From contig JANUWF010003379.1 of the NCBI GenBank assembly GCA_026120185.1, positions 1,456,001-1,520,000 on the forward strand: 64,000 bases of DNA. Direction: 5' to 3'. Origin of the DNA: Voacanga thouarsii. Taxonomy: Eukaryota > Streptophyta > Magnoliopsida > Gentianales > Apocynaceae. This document shows, piece by piece, positions 1 through 10,316 of this stretch. Each line of letters starts with the position of its first letter. Within the stretch, counting starts at the first letter, position 1. Below the pieces are notes generated by a model, which saw nothing but the letters and a program-made list of their open reading frames with translations, did no database searches and was not told the DNA's origin. The position numbers were made by a program, and so were the translations under genes.

Positions 1-1735
1 GAATGCACCTATATTCACATATTATAATTGGTTGATAACTAGTTGGAAATCTGCCATAATCTGGATAGCTTGGGTATTTATCTCGACCAAAACTTATAAT
101 CCTATAATGAGAGCCTCATATTCTGTTTAGTTGCTTAACTTTTTCGGCATAAGCTCTAACAAGAATATTCCCTACAATTAATCTGGACTTATAATAGTAA
201 TCCCAACTCCAATGCCAAAATTAGTTCTTGATCCATCAAAGTACAAAATCCATGGCTAGTTACCAATGTAATCCTAAACTACAATCACTAAGTTAGATAT
301 TTCTACACAAGGATAGTTTGCTAAAAAAATTAGCAATCGCCTGACCTTTAACAGCCTACAAGGGAACATGTTTTAAAGAAAAGGCCATCCATTTAACTAC
401 TCGTTTCATCAACTACCCTTGCAATACTGGTCAGTTCAACAAAAATCAAACAATATTTTCTTTATAGATAACATGAACCTCCCTAAAGAGGAGGTAATAT
501 TCAAGTTTAGTACAGGCATAAAACAAAATAAAACATAGCTTTTCAATTGGAGAATATCTGGTCTCTAGGCTATTGAAGGTGGGACTGAGATAGAATATTA
601 CCCGTTCTACACCCAATGAATCGTCTTGTGATAGAAAACAACTAATTAACTCCTCTACAACTGAAATATACAGCTTAAGTGGTGTGTCTGTTCTAGGAGG
701 AACCAAAACAGGTAGCCTGGCGAAACACCTTTTAATTTGCTCGAAAGCTTCCTGTTGCCTTTTTTCCCAAATAAACTCATCTATGCCTTTCAATCTTCAT
801 AAAGCTATGAATAGTTTCATCTTGCCATAGAATTAACAATGAACCATCTAAGGAAGTTAATCTTCCCCAGAAAGTTTTGGAGTTCCTTCTTATTTTGAGA
901 TAGTCGAACCTCTAGAATAGCTTTGGCTTTGTTGCTGTCCACTTCAATCCATTTTTGGTGAACTAAAATACCCAAAAAAATTACCTACCTTAACACCGAA
1001 TGCACATTATTTGGGTTCATCTTTAAACCATGCTTCTTCATCCTGTTGAATGCTTTTAAGCTATTTTGTAGACATCCTCTTCGACTATAAATATTTGATT
1101 ATATCTTGAATAGCCATCTATGAAACTAAAGAATTCATACCCAACTGCATAATCTACCAACAGATTAGCTATTAGCATAACATACTCATCTTTAGGAGTG
1201 ACCAAGTTCAAATTCCTAAAGTCAATATATATCTATAACTGGCCATTCTTTTTAATCACTGACATAATGTTGGACACCTACTCAACATATCAAGCAACCC
1301 AAATGAAACTGCACCCTTGTAGCCTTCTATCTCTTCTTTGACCTTGGAATGAGGTCAGGTTAGAAATACCAGTTTGGTTGCTTATAAGACTTGAAATCTT
1401 TCGTAATGGGAAGGTGATGCTCCATAATCCATCTGTCTAGACCAGACATCTTTTTATGATCCCAAGCAAAACAGTTACGATAGCTCCAAAGAAGATCCAA
1501 TAGCTGCTTTTGCGGTTACTCTATTAAAAGAGAACTGATCTTGATTACCTATAATTCTTTGGACGTGGAAAGATCAAATTCGATCAAGAGATCATATATC
1601 ATGAAACTTGGGGCCTTTTTAAGAGCAAATTCTTCTTTTGCCTCAAGCAATGAATCAAGGGAAACCCAAAATTCGTCTAGCCCCTAGCTGAGTGATCATT
1701 GACCTTTTGTTCAACTTTAAGTATACTCAAAAAAT
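1..1735 (-). mobile_element. Ty3/gypsy retrotransposon remnant (pol part)
   Basis: Minus-strand protein similarity to Ty3/gypsy pol runs from the left window edge to about 1735, with no LTR inside the window. Order on the minus strand is RT N-terminus, RT palm, RT-RNase H connection and RNase H, as expected. The upstream segment resembles the Tat/Ogre-type lead-in to RT ('FAWD..MSGLDR...EHHLPI'), so a Tat-like lineage is my inference. The right limit is uncertain: copia A LTR similarity begins near 1815 and 1735-1815 is unassigned. Many stops show it is dead. Confidence 0.85.
60..1545 (-). pseudogene. Ty3/gypsy reverse transcriptase / RNase H pseudogene
   Basis: The longest open stretch (446-793, 115 codons) is the RT-RNase H connection: 'FIWEKRQQEAFEQIK', 'PVLVPPRTDTPLKLYIS' and 'ETRYSPIEKLCF' are hallmark gypsy motifs. 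Upstream on the minus strand, 800-1330 carries RT palm motifs such as 'MKKHGLKMNPK*CAFGV' and 'DEYVMLIANLLVDYA'. Downstream, about 190-260 reads 'WILYFDGSRTNFGIGVGI', the first RNase H block with its catalytic Asp, and about 90-130 reads 'TEYEALIIGL', the second block. In the intact family this protein copies the RNA genome to DNA in cytoplasmic particles. Stops and frame changes separate every block. Lineage is by memory of motifs, not a search. Confidence 0.85.
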
Positions 1736-1814
1736 AAAAAAAAATGTCCGTTAATGTAATGCAAAAGTCATTGCAAGGTTCCAAATGAAAACCATCTCAA
1801 GAAACTAGATAAAT
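1736..1814. other. unassigned junction
   Basis: Short A-rich stretch between recognisable gypsy pol and the first base I can align to a copia LTR. It is either the far end of the gypsy piece or filler left by the deletion that removed most of copia A's 3' LTR. Confidence 0.4.
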
Positions 1815-2231
1815 GGTGTAATAGTCTCGGTTTCTTCTAAATAGTATTTTTATAAACCACTATTATAGGTCCTATTCTACGTATTCAAAATACGCTCATG
1901 CTATGAAGTGAGTGGACTACTCATTGGCTAAAAGTAAGCCATTCCCCATTTAGAATTCATAACACAATAACCGAAACATGATGAGATTTCCATTCGCATC
2001 AATCGGTTTAGAATAAATATTTATGTGTTAAGTAACCCGTAATCCATACCTTACTATGAAAAATTACTATCCACATGAATCACTTATTTAAACACAATGA
2101 GTCATTTCTAAACAAAAATCGTGCACAAATAAAATGTAAATTCATAAATAAATTTTGAGAATAAATTTTTTTATTAATAAATTCAATAATTATATAAAAT
2201 AAAATTAGTCTAGGGGGTATATATCCCAACA
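1815..2231 (-). repeat. Copia A 3' LTR, truncated
   Basis: Aligns by eye with 9206-9623 of the 5' LTR, including the block around 'gtgagtggactactca' and the end 'tatatcccaaca' (minus strand TGTTGGGATATATA). The outer about 1.4 kb is missing; similarity stops near 1815. Confidence 0.85.
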
Positions 2232-2245
2232 ATCTTCCACTTGCA
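2232..2245 (-). other. Copia A polypurine tract region
   Basis: On the minus strand GCAAGTGGAAGAT lies directly before the LTR start TGTTGGG. The same sequence, GCAAGTGGGAAAT, lies before the copia C 3' LTR at 51310-51323. This position primes plus-strand DNA synthesis in LTR elements. Confidence 0.7.
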
Positions 2246-2253
2246 TTCTAAGA

Positions 2254-4130
2254 TTAAGAAAGTCTATAGGTGCCCACCCCTATGGCGTCTAAGTGTCTCT
2301 TGAAGACTCTCTTAGCTAAAGGTTTAGTGAAGGGATCTGCTAGGTTGTTCTTCGAGACTATCTGTTCCACCATGATTTCCCGTCTCTGATTGAAATTCCG
2401 GATCAGGTGGTCTCCTTTGGATGTGCTTCTCCTTCTTATGGTACCTGGGTTCTTTGGATTGCGAGACTGTTCCAAAGTTGTTGCAATACACCATGATCAG
2501 TTTGTCCATGTGTGGTACAACTCTAAGTTCTGAAAGGAACTTTTAGAGCCAGACTACTTCCTTGGATGCTTCCGAAGTTGCCACATACTCAACTTTCATA
2601 GTTGAGTTAGCAATATAAGATTGCTTGATATTCCTCTATGAAATAGCTCTTTTAGACAAGGTAAAGACATATCCACTAGTAGATTTTCTCTCATCCTTCT
2701 CTGTCTGGAAATCTGAGTCTGTGTATCTAGTAAGAACCAAATCGTTAGCCTTGTAAACTAGCATATAATCTTTCATACCATTGAGGTACTTAAGAATATG
2801 TTTTACAGCTTGCCAATGAACCTTCCCAGGGTTTGACTAATATCTGCTAACTAAGCCTATGACAAAGCAGAAATCTGGCCTAATGCACAGCATGACATAC
2901 AAGAGACTTCCCACAACCAAAGCGTAGTGAATCCTACTCATCCTGTCTTTTTCCTCTCGAGATTTAGGATAGTCTTTAGAACAAAAAGACAACCTATGTC
3001 TGCAAGGGATTAGAGCTCCCTTGTATGAGTCCATGCTAAACTTGGCCCAACATCTTGTCAATGTATGTCATTTGGGATAATCCTAACATTCTCTACTTCC
3101 TATTTCTAAGAAGTTTAATCCCAAGAATGTAACTGGCTTCTCTCAAATCCTTTATACTAAATTCATTAGACAGCTAAACCTTAGTAGATGACAATATTCT
3201 TACATCATTCCCAATGAGTAGAATGTCATCCACATATAGGACAAGAAAAACCACATTTATGCCTTCTAATTTTCTGTATACGCATGGTCCATCCTCGTTT
3301 TGAATGAAATCGTAAGACTTTACGGTCTCGTCAAAATGAATGTTCTATATTCTAGATACCTGCTTAAGTCTATAAATGGACTTCTTGAGCTTGCAAATCA
3401 TATATTCCTGGCCTTTAACAATAAAACCTTCTAGTTAGGATATATAGATGTCTTCATTAAGATGGCCATTAAGAAATGCTGTCTTAACATTCATTTGTCA
3501 TATTTCATAGTTGAAATGACATGCAATGGTAAGGAGGATACGAATAGACTTAAGCATGGCTACTGGGGAAAATGTTTCATCATAATCGATTCCCTCTTTC
3601 TGAGTATACCCTTTTGCCACAAGTCTAACTTTGAAGGTTTCCACCTTCCCATCCGCTCTCCACTTCCTCTTATATAGCCACTTACACCTAATAGGTTTTA
3701 TTCCTTCAAGTGAAGATATAAGATCCCAAACTTAATTGGAGCACATAGACTCAATCTCGACTTTCATTACTTCATGCCATAGATTTGTATCGGCATCAAC
3801 AATAGCCTTTTCGTATCTAGTGAGATCTTGTTCCTGATGGTCAGAGACTAGCTTGAAAGTCTCTCTTATCCATCTTTCTGGAACTCTAGATACCCTCCCA
3901 CTATGACGAAGCTCCGTTTGTACAGGTTCTTGAGGTTGTGCTCTTTTTGTTCCATAATCGGGTTTGAAGAAGTTCTTTCGAAGATAACTTCTCTTTGAGT
4001 TCCAACCTTATTGAACCTTTAGTAGAAGTACTTTGATCATCCTCTAAGTATTTAGCATTAGTACTTACCAATACTTTCTGCTCTTTGGTATGATAAAAGT
4101 AACATTCCTTTGTCCCTTTTAGATACCTAA
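2254..4130 (-). pseudogene. Copia A reverse transcriptase-RNase H (broken)
   Basis: C-terminal half of the Pol polyprotein. Stretches: 2254-2475 ends 'LADPFTKPLAKRVFKRHL..IGVGTYRLS', the normal copia C-terminus; 2837-3061 covers the RT/RNase H joint ('MSRIHYALVVGSLLYVMLCIRP'). The RT catalytic box reads LYVDDILLIGND (codons near 3216-3251) and is intact. Disabling changes: a TGA at 3498-3500 where the family has Trp ('YEI*QMNVKTAFLNG'), a TAG in 'STKV*LSNE' (about 3170) and frameshifts in RNase H. The N-terminal RT block ('SGRVSRVPE' equivalents) lies near 3800-3960 with frame changes. Copia C carries the same TGA at the same codon. Confidence 0.85.
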
Positions 4131-4143
4131 CAAAGTAGCATAA

Positions 4144-5082
4144 TTATGATCTTGGTTCTAACTTGTCTCTCTTAATCAGTACATAAGCTGGACAACCCCA
4201 TATCCTGAGATAATTTATACTTGGCTTAGGCCCAATCCACATCTCATAGAGTGTCCTAGGTGCTGACTTGGAAGGCACCAAGTTCAGAATGTATGCCATT
4301 GTTTCCAAGGCATATCTAAAAAAAGAGACCGAAAGAGTAGCATGAGACATTATGCTTTGGAATATTTCTATTAATGACTCGTTCTTTCTCTCAGCTACTC
4401 TATTCTGTTGGGGTGTACTCGGCACAGAGAGTTGGGATACTATCCCATGATGTACCATGTAATCCTTAAACTCACCGAGGAGGTACTGTCCACCACGATC
4501 CGATTGTAAGGTTTTGATCAGTTTACTTATCCGAAGCTTCACTTCAGCCTTAAACTCTTTAAACTTGTCAAAAGAGTCACACTTGTGCCTCATCAGGTAG
4601 ACATAATCAAACTTTGTACAATCATTCGTGAAAGTGATGAAGTACTCAAAACCCCCTCTAGCTTGCGTAGACAAAGGACCACACACATCAGTATAAACAC
4701 GGCCCAATATCTCCTTGGCTCTATCAGCCTTTTGGGTGAATAACCTTTTGGTCATTTTTTTCATAAGGCAGGATTCACACTGAAGCCAACTTTTCAATCT
4801 TAATGAGCCCAATGGCCCATCATAGATTAACCTCTGAATCTTGGTTGAGTTAATATGACCCAACCTTAGATGCCAAAGATATAAGTACTTGATATTGGTC
4901 TTTCTCTTCTTACTTAAAGGTTCAGATTGAGAGTTATTTATTTGATTATTTGTAGGATTTAAAAAGAATAAGTTTACATACATGTGCCCTGTACATAAAA
5001 CTTTTCCATTTCTACTGATAGTAACACCAGAATAGAAAGAAACAGAATATTTATAATTTATTAGCTTTTCAACTAAAATCAA
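4144..5082 (-). CDS. Copia A integrase segment (open 312 codons)
   Basis: The longest surviving open stretch of copia A; a segment of the polyprotein, not an independent gene. It starts in the protease-integrase spacer. Residues about 70-110 form the HHCC zinc-binding domain ('LWHLRLGHIN' ... 'CESCLMKKM'). The DDE catalytic core has D in 'YTDVCGP', D in 'LQSDRGGQY' and E in 'QQNRVAERKN', all present. It ends in the conserved 'YLRIWGCPAYVLIKRDKLEPR' block. The protein would insert element cDNA into chromosomes. The ATG at 5082 is only the first Met after an upstream stop at 5084-5086; translation in the live element began at gag. No partner ORF remains intact, so activity is not expected. Confidence 0.85.
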   Translation of the reverse strand: MILVEKLINYKYSVSFYSGVTISRNGKVLCTGHMYVNLFFLNPTNNQINNSQSEPLSKKRKTNIKYLYLWHLRLGHINSTKIQRLIYDGPLGSLRLKSWLQCESCLMKKMTKRLFTQKADRAKEILGRVYTDVCGPLSTQARGGFEYFITFTNDCTKFDYVYLMRHKCDSFDKFKEFKAEVKLRISKLIKTLQSDRGGQYLLGEFKDYMVHHGIVSQLSVPSTPQQNRVAERKNESLIEIFQSIMSHATLSVSFFRYALETMAYILNLVPSKSAPRTLYEMWIGPKPSINYLRIWGCPAYVLIKRDKLEPRS

Positions 5083-5345
5083 ATTCTATCTAAAATTAGG
5101 TACATATAAAATATCTTTCAAAATAACTACTTTATTATAATAAAAAATAAGATCCAGCTCTCCTACTACAAGGGCCCATACTTGTGCTCCATTTCCTACT
5201 CGTAGTCCATGCTCGCCCTTCTGGAGTCTTCCTATCTTCCTAAACCACTGCAAGGAGTTACAGATTTAATCAGTGGCACTAGAATCAACAATCCAAGTAG
5301 AAGTTGATCCAACCATTGAAATTAACTCTAAATAGAGAACAATAC
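5083..5345 (-). pseudogene. Copia A protease region
   Basis: Minus-strand translation gives 'STSTWIVDSSATD*IC' near 5266-5300. The family motif is WI(I/V)DSGATDHIC: copia C has the intact DSGATDHIC. In A the catalytic triad Asp-Ser-Gly reads Asp-Ser-Ser and the His is replaced by a stop. The downstream 'LRVGNGAQVWA' and 'DILYVPNFR*NL' blocks are typical of copia aspartic protease. Confidence 0.75.
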
Positions 5346-6142
5346 CTATAGGGTTTTTCTTAGCCTGAAGTTTTGGACACTCATTTTTCCAGTGTCCCTT
5401 CTGCCCGCACTTGAAACATTTGCCTTTGGGTTTGTTGGGCTGGTTCTTGGGCTGGGCTGGTGCGTTTTCCTTCTTCTTCTTGAACTTCCTAGGCTTAGGC
5501 CCAATTCTGGAAGAAAAGTCCTAGCAATTATAGCTTTGGACTGTGGCTTCATGACCTTCTCTACCACTTGGAGCTCTTTCATTAACTCAGTTAAACTCAT
5601 ATTTAACTTGTTCATGTTATAATTTAACTTGAATTGAGTAAAAGAGCCTGGAAGAGATTCGAGAACCATGTCCACTTGGCTCTCGAGATTAATTACAGCC
5701 CCTAAGACTTCTACTTCCTCGAAAGCAGCAATTATCTTGAGCTATGCTCTCTGACTGATGCTCCCTCAGCTATCTTAGTGTTGATGATCGTCCTAAAAGC
5801 CTCCTATCTTGCGGGCCAACTCTTATCTGCAAACATCGTGGCTAGTGATTGACTAATATTGTACGCAATGGCCATGTGCTCGTGTTTAGATTGGAGCACA
5901 TTAAACATGGAGGCCAATGTATAGTATCGAGCCATCTCGTTAGCCATGCTTTCTTAACCTCTTACTCCTCAGTGGTGGAACCCTCCCCAATAACAGAGCA
6001 GGTGTCAAAGATGACATACTTATACTCCTTAACAGTGAGTATTATGCCTAAGTTATTTTTTCAATCTATATAATTTGGACCAGTTCGCTTATTCTCTCGG
6101 AGAATAACAACTAAAAGACTAAAAGAACCTCCACCAACCATT
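5346..6142 (-). pseudogene. Copia A gag with CCHC zinc knuckle
   Basis: Starts with MVGGGSFSPL at 6142 (identical start in copia B at 10103). The N-terminal capsid part resembles UBN2/gag_pre families. It is broken by a TGA in 'GPNYID*K' (Trp in copia B), a TAA in 'TEE*E' and frame changes about 5700-5950. The C-terminal 5346-5675 covers 'MDMVLESLPGSFTQFKLNYNMNK', a Lys/Arg-rich linker and, in another frame, the zinc knuckle CFKCGQKGHWKNEC at about 5370-5412 (C-X2-C-X4-H-X4-C complete). Gag packages element RNA into particles. Confidence 0.85.
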
Positions 6143-7770
6143 TCTGAAAAATCGAAAATAAAAAAAAATTCAATTTATGAAAAACAAAATTATTTGTGAC
6201 TTTATCCTCATATTAAATTTGATAATAGTTAACCCTATTACTATTATCTTTAATATGATTAATTTGACTCATAGAAAAATTGTTATAACTTCTTGGAAAG
6301 ATTAACAGTTTTCTAAGTTAAGTGTATTAACCACCATAAATTAATTTCCCTTCTAAGTAATAATCTGGAAGATAACTCTATCGAGGGATGACCGTTTCTT
6401 CTCATTTTCTATGGATATTCCTCGCACTATAACCTCTAACATGGATTGGCCGATCATAGCACATATAATGGGTTATTAATTACATTCATCTATTAGTTCT
6501 AGATCCTTGTGGTATTCCCATCCTATATGGGTTCACTCCCAGGGTGACGCGAGGGGACCCACGATCTCTAATGAGGATCATGATCGAAGCCATGGGGCCG
6601 TTAGAACCCCTTTCCCACTTAATATTTTAAAATAAGGGTTTTTTTGAAAAATATCTTTTGAAAATTTTAATTAAGTTTTGTTTTAACTTAAAAATAAAAT
6701 ATCTAAACCTATAAAAATTTCTATGTCAAGGTTTATACATTTTGAGATTTTTTTCCATAAATTAATTTTATTTAAGTTAATAAACTTAATAATTTGACAA
6801 ACACAATTTTTCTTGTTAAAATTAAATCAAAATGGTTTTCTATTTTAATTCACAAAAATATCTAAATCCAAAATATTTTCTATGTCAAGGATAAAATCCT
6901 TTGAGAAAATAACCAAGAATTATTTTTTGTTTGACTTAAAATTAACTATTTGATTTAAGAAAAAATGTTTTTCTTTGTCAAAAATTCCCAAAGACTTTGG
7001 TCTTTGAGAAAATGCGTACATAGGGTACAAAAAGAAATAAGCATGCTAGAAAACTGTAAACGTTTTCATACTTTTCTATTCTTTTAACCTAAATGTCCAA
7101 ATAATAGAATAAAACACATTAATTAATTACTTAATGGTCTTGTTTAATCTTAAATTTCGTTTACTATTATTTTTCATACAAAATATTCAAAGAATATTAA
7201 CTATTACAATAAAAATAACTTCGCCTGGTATGGGATCAAAAATAAAAAAAATATATTTTTATTTCGGATTCAGTGCACTCGCCACACTGGATCATGGTCC
7301 ATGGAAAACCTATGGGCTGCGATCCGGGCAAGTCGTTGTCGTGGTCAAAATTGATGACCGTGGCAATTACAAATTGCAAATGCTCTTCCTTGCGTGCCTG
7401 GCTAGGTTGCGGCTCCAAGCCGTGGCTCTGCAGCTCCCCTCAAATCCAAGGCAGGCTGCTCGGCTGGGCTTGGCTCATCTTCTCCAAATTTTCCTGCGAT
7501 TTTTCTTTTGTGAATTTTCATTTCTTCTTTTGGTTCTTTCGTCCAGACAGCATGTAAAGCCACTTAACAAGCTCCTGTGCCTTTAAAAACAGTGGGCTTA
7601 CATGTTTCATCTAAGAAAGCAGTAAATTACAGTGTTCTTATCCTTCTACTCGCGAAGCTTACATAGAGACTATCCTATACCAGAAACACGAAAGTTCACA
7701 GAAAAATTCAAAAATAAATATTTTCTTATTTTAATTAAGCCTAGCATGCTTCGTACATTTGCCAAACCAT
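6143..7770 (-). other. Copia A 5' untranslated leader
   Basis: 1.6 kb between PBS and gag start with no supported coding capacity. Homologous leaders exist in B (10104-10316 plus 11834-13270) and C (60708-62525). A block at 6500-6640 around 'ggtgacgcgaggggaccca' is strikingly conserved among the three. A GC-richer patch at about 7265-7460 is also shared. Open frames here (for example 7134-7586 on plus) are not conserved and I do not call them genes. Confidence 0.75.
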
Positions 7771-7783
7771 GGCTCTATTACCA
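7771..7783 (-). other. Copia A primer-binding site (tRNA-iMet type)
   Basis: The minus strand reads TGGTAATAGAGCC, close to the initiator-Met tRNA 3'-end complement TGGTATCAGAGCC, two bases inside the LTR end. It sets the LTR boundary at 7786. Confidence 0.8.
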
Positions 7784-7785
7784 CT

Positions 7786-9623
7786 TGAAGGACAAAAATG
7801 GCAAAAATCATCAAACTGCAAGCATGCTTACAAAATGAAAAAATTTACCTCTGTGTTTGAATGACCTTATTAGCATTGAAGAAGATGTCTGTACCAGGAT
7901 ATTTGAAGCTACTGGATCACGTCTTTGTAAACGTTAACTTCATCTCATTCACACGAAGCTTTTGAGCTTCCGAAATGATACCTTTTCCTCTGTCGGTGAA
8001 GCTCACAGAATGATAGGTTTGCTTAGCCCGTGAAAGCTACTCCAGTGCTTGTCAAAACCTCACAGACCCTCTATATCTTTTTCCATTTTGATCTTGATTT
8101 CATGCAAATGATTTTATGCAATCACAGAGAGAGTGAGACCAACAACATAAAACAAAAAGTACCATGCTTTCTGTTATCCTTCACGCATAACAATACATGA
8201 TTCATCCCGTGTTGTTTTTTATTTAATTAATTAATTTAATATTTATTATTATATTTAATTTTATTTTACCTTTGGTCTTATTCATTGGGTTAGATAAAAT
8301 TATTTACACTTGAACTTGAACATCCATAAATAATAAATCTCAATTATTTATTTTCTGAGCTTCATTAAACAACCAAATAAATAATTAACAAGTCCAAATA
8401 GACCAATATAAAATATCAGGCCTTTTATCTAATTTATATCTAGATTAATTTTTTAATTATTCAATCTGGGCATTGGGCCCTAAATAATTAATTAACAAAT
8501 TAAACTAGATAAAATATATACTTTCTTTCGAGTCTTTTATTTTATTCTAGTCCAATAATAAATTAGACTACTTAAATAAAATAAAATAAAACCTATAATT
8601 ATCAAGACCAATTCCTTAACCCAAATCTGTCGGACTTAAGGGCTATTCCGAGGACCAAAAGACACATCGCCTTGGCTACTAAAATAACCAAAATACCCCT
8701 GTTATATAAATAGCTATATTTTACATTTTTAATATTTCCTAATATCACCATAAGAAAATATTGATTCCAAGGATAATGCTGCGTTAGCAAAGTGTTCGAC
8801 CTAGAGGTGTAATGACTAAAATACCCTTCTACGCATCATCGTGCATTTAGAGAGGAGGAGTGTACTAACACCTCTCTAATAGACATCTACCATCCTTTGA
8901 CCTCTAATCCAATGATCTATGACTCTTGGAATGTTTTCACTTTTCAAAGAAGCTATCATAAAGTAAACTTCTAAGTCATGTTCCTCAGGGCTCTAGATAA
9001 TTAGATCATTTAAACAGTCACAAGGGGCGATATAGTGCAGAAGCTATCTTGTACAAGTCTGTCTTAACTAACTAGTCATATATACTTAACATACAAGTAT
9101 ATCGGCTCTACGAAAGAACCTTAACTACAGCATATTAAAGTATATGCTTCTAGCTTCGTCAGACCACCAACTCATACTCAAGCGGTAGAGTATTAGTCCA
9201 CGCTGTAGCAGTAATAGTTTGAGTTTCTTCTAAATAGTACTTTTAGAAACCACTATTACAGGTCTGTTCTATGTATTCGAAATACGCTCATATTATGAAG
9301 TGAGTGGACTACTCACTGGCTAAAGGTAAGCCATTCCCTATTTGAAATTTATAACACAATAACCTAAACATGATGAGATTCTCATTCTCATCAATCTGTT
9401 AAGAACAAATGTTTATGTGTTAAGTAACTCGTGATCCATACCGTACTGTGAAAGACCACTATTCACATGGATCACTTACTTAAACACAATAGGTCATTTC
9501 CAAACAAAAATCATGCACAAATAAAATGTAAATTCATAAACAAATTTTGAGAATAAATTCTTTTATTAATAAATTCGATAATTACATCAGATAAAATTAG
9601 TCTAGGGGGCATATATCCCAACA
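7786..9623 (-). repeat. Copia A 5' LTR, complete
   Basis: 1838 bp. On the minus strand it begins TGTTGGGATATATGCCC at 9623 and ends CCTTCA at 7786, two bases before the PBS. It is homologous along its length to 13285-15194 (B), 49334-51309 and 62541-64000 (C). It contains the family signature 'gggctattccgaggacc' near 8640. The flank from 9624 (gtcca...) is copia B gag. Confidence 0.9.
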
Positions 9624-10103
9624 GTCCACTTAGCTCTCGGGGTCAATAACAGCCTCCAAGACTTATGCTTCTTCGAAAACAGCAATCATCTTGAGCATAT
9701 GCTTTTTGACTAATTCTTTCTCAGCTATCTTGGTGTTTATGATTGTTCTAAGAACCTCCTGCTTTGCGGGCTGGCTCTTATCCGCGAACATTATGGCTAG
9801 AGATGTGCTAATATCATATGCAGTGGCTATGTGCTCGTGTTTGGACTGTAGCACAATTGACATGGAGGCTAACATATAGTATCGGGCCATTTCGTCAACC
9901 TTCTTCGATGCCTTTTCAGCCTCACGCTCCGCAGCGATGAAACCTTCCCCGATTACAAGGCAGGTCTCATATAGGATATACTTATACTCTTTGATTGTGA
10001 GTATTATGTCTAGGTTCCTCTTCCAATCCACATAGTTTGGACCCATTAACTTATTCTCATGGAGAATAATGGCCAAGGGACTGAAAGAACCTCCACCAAC
10101 CAT
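9624..10103 (-). pseudogene. Copia B gag N-terminal part, open but truncated
   Basis: Open from MVGGGSFSPL at 10103 through 'HMLKMIAVFEEA' to a stop at 9663-9665, then homology continues 'LEAVIDPES*VD' to the copia A junction. The first 146 codons are the best-preserved gag N-terminus in the window, with the Trp ('NYVDWKRNLD') that is a stop in A and C. The family motif 'KSKHEHIATAYDIS...MFADKSQPAKQE' is typical of copia gag capsid (UBN2-like). The zinc knuckle is missing because the insertion lies upstream of it. Confidence 0.85.
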
Positions 10104-10316
10104 TTCTGAAATTTTGAAAAATAAAAGAAATTCTCAGTATTTGTAAAATAAAAATAATTTCGTGCACTTTATCCTCATATTAAACTTGATTTAGCTAACC
10201 CCATTACTATTATCTTTAACATGATTAATTTGGCTCTTACGAAAATTAACATAGCTTCTTTGGTAAGATTAACAGTTTTCTAAGCTAAGTGTGTTAATCA
10301 TCACAAATTAATTTCC
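10104..10316 (-). other. Copia B leader, gag-proximal piece
   Basis: Homologous to 6143-6350 of copia A ('aagctaagtgtgttaat' block). Interrupted at 10316 by the solo LTR and resumed at 11834. Confidence 0.75.
10312..10316. repeat. TSD (TTTCC), left copy
   Basis: TTTCC directly precedes TGATAGGG; the identical 5 bases follow at 11834-11838. The uninterrupted site in copia A reads 'aatttcccttctaa', confirming a single original copy. Confidence 0.9.

Larger units (their letters stand above)
1815..9623 (-). mobile_element. Copia A: Ty1/copia LTR retrotransposon, nested in copia B
   Basis: Reading the minus strand from right to left: 5' LTR (7786-9623), PBS (7771-7783), a 1.6-kb leader, gag with zinc knuckle, protease, integrase, RT-RNase H, PPT (2232-2245) and a truncated 3' LTR (1815-2231). 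This is canonical Ty1/copia order (integrase before RT). It belongs to the same family as B and C in this window. The long LTR suggests a Tork/Angela-like lineage, which is inference. The right edge abuts copia B gag at exactly the position where the homologous gag of A continues, showing insertion into B. The 5' LTR is complete but the 3' LTR keeps only about 417 of 1838 bp, so LTR-pair dating is limited. Confidence 0.9.

Noticed and set aside
7134..7586. 150-codon plus frame in copia A leader
   Set aside because: Not conserved in the homologous leaders of B and C; no motif; antisense to the element.
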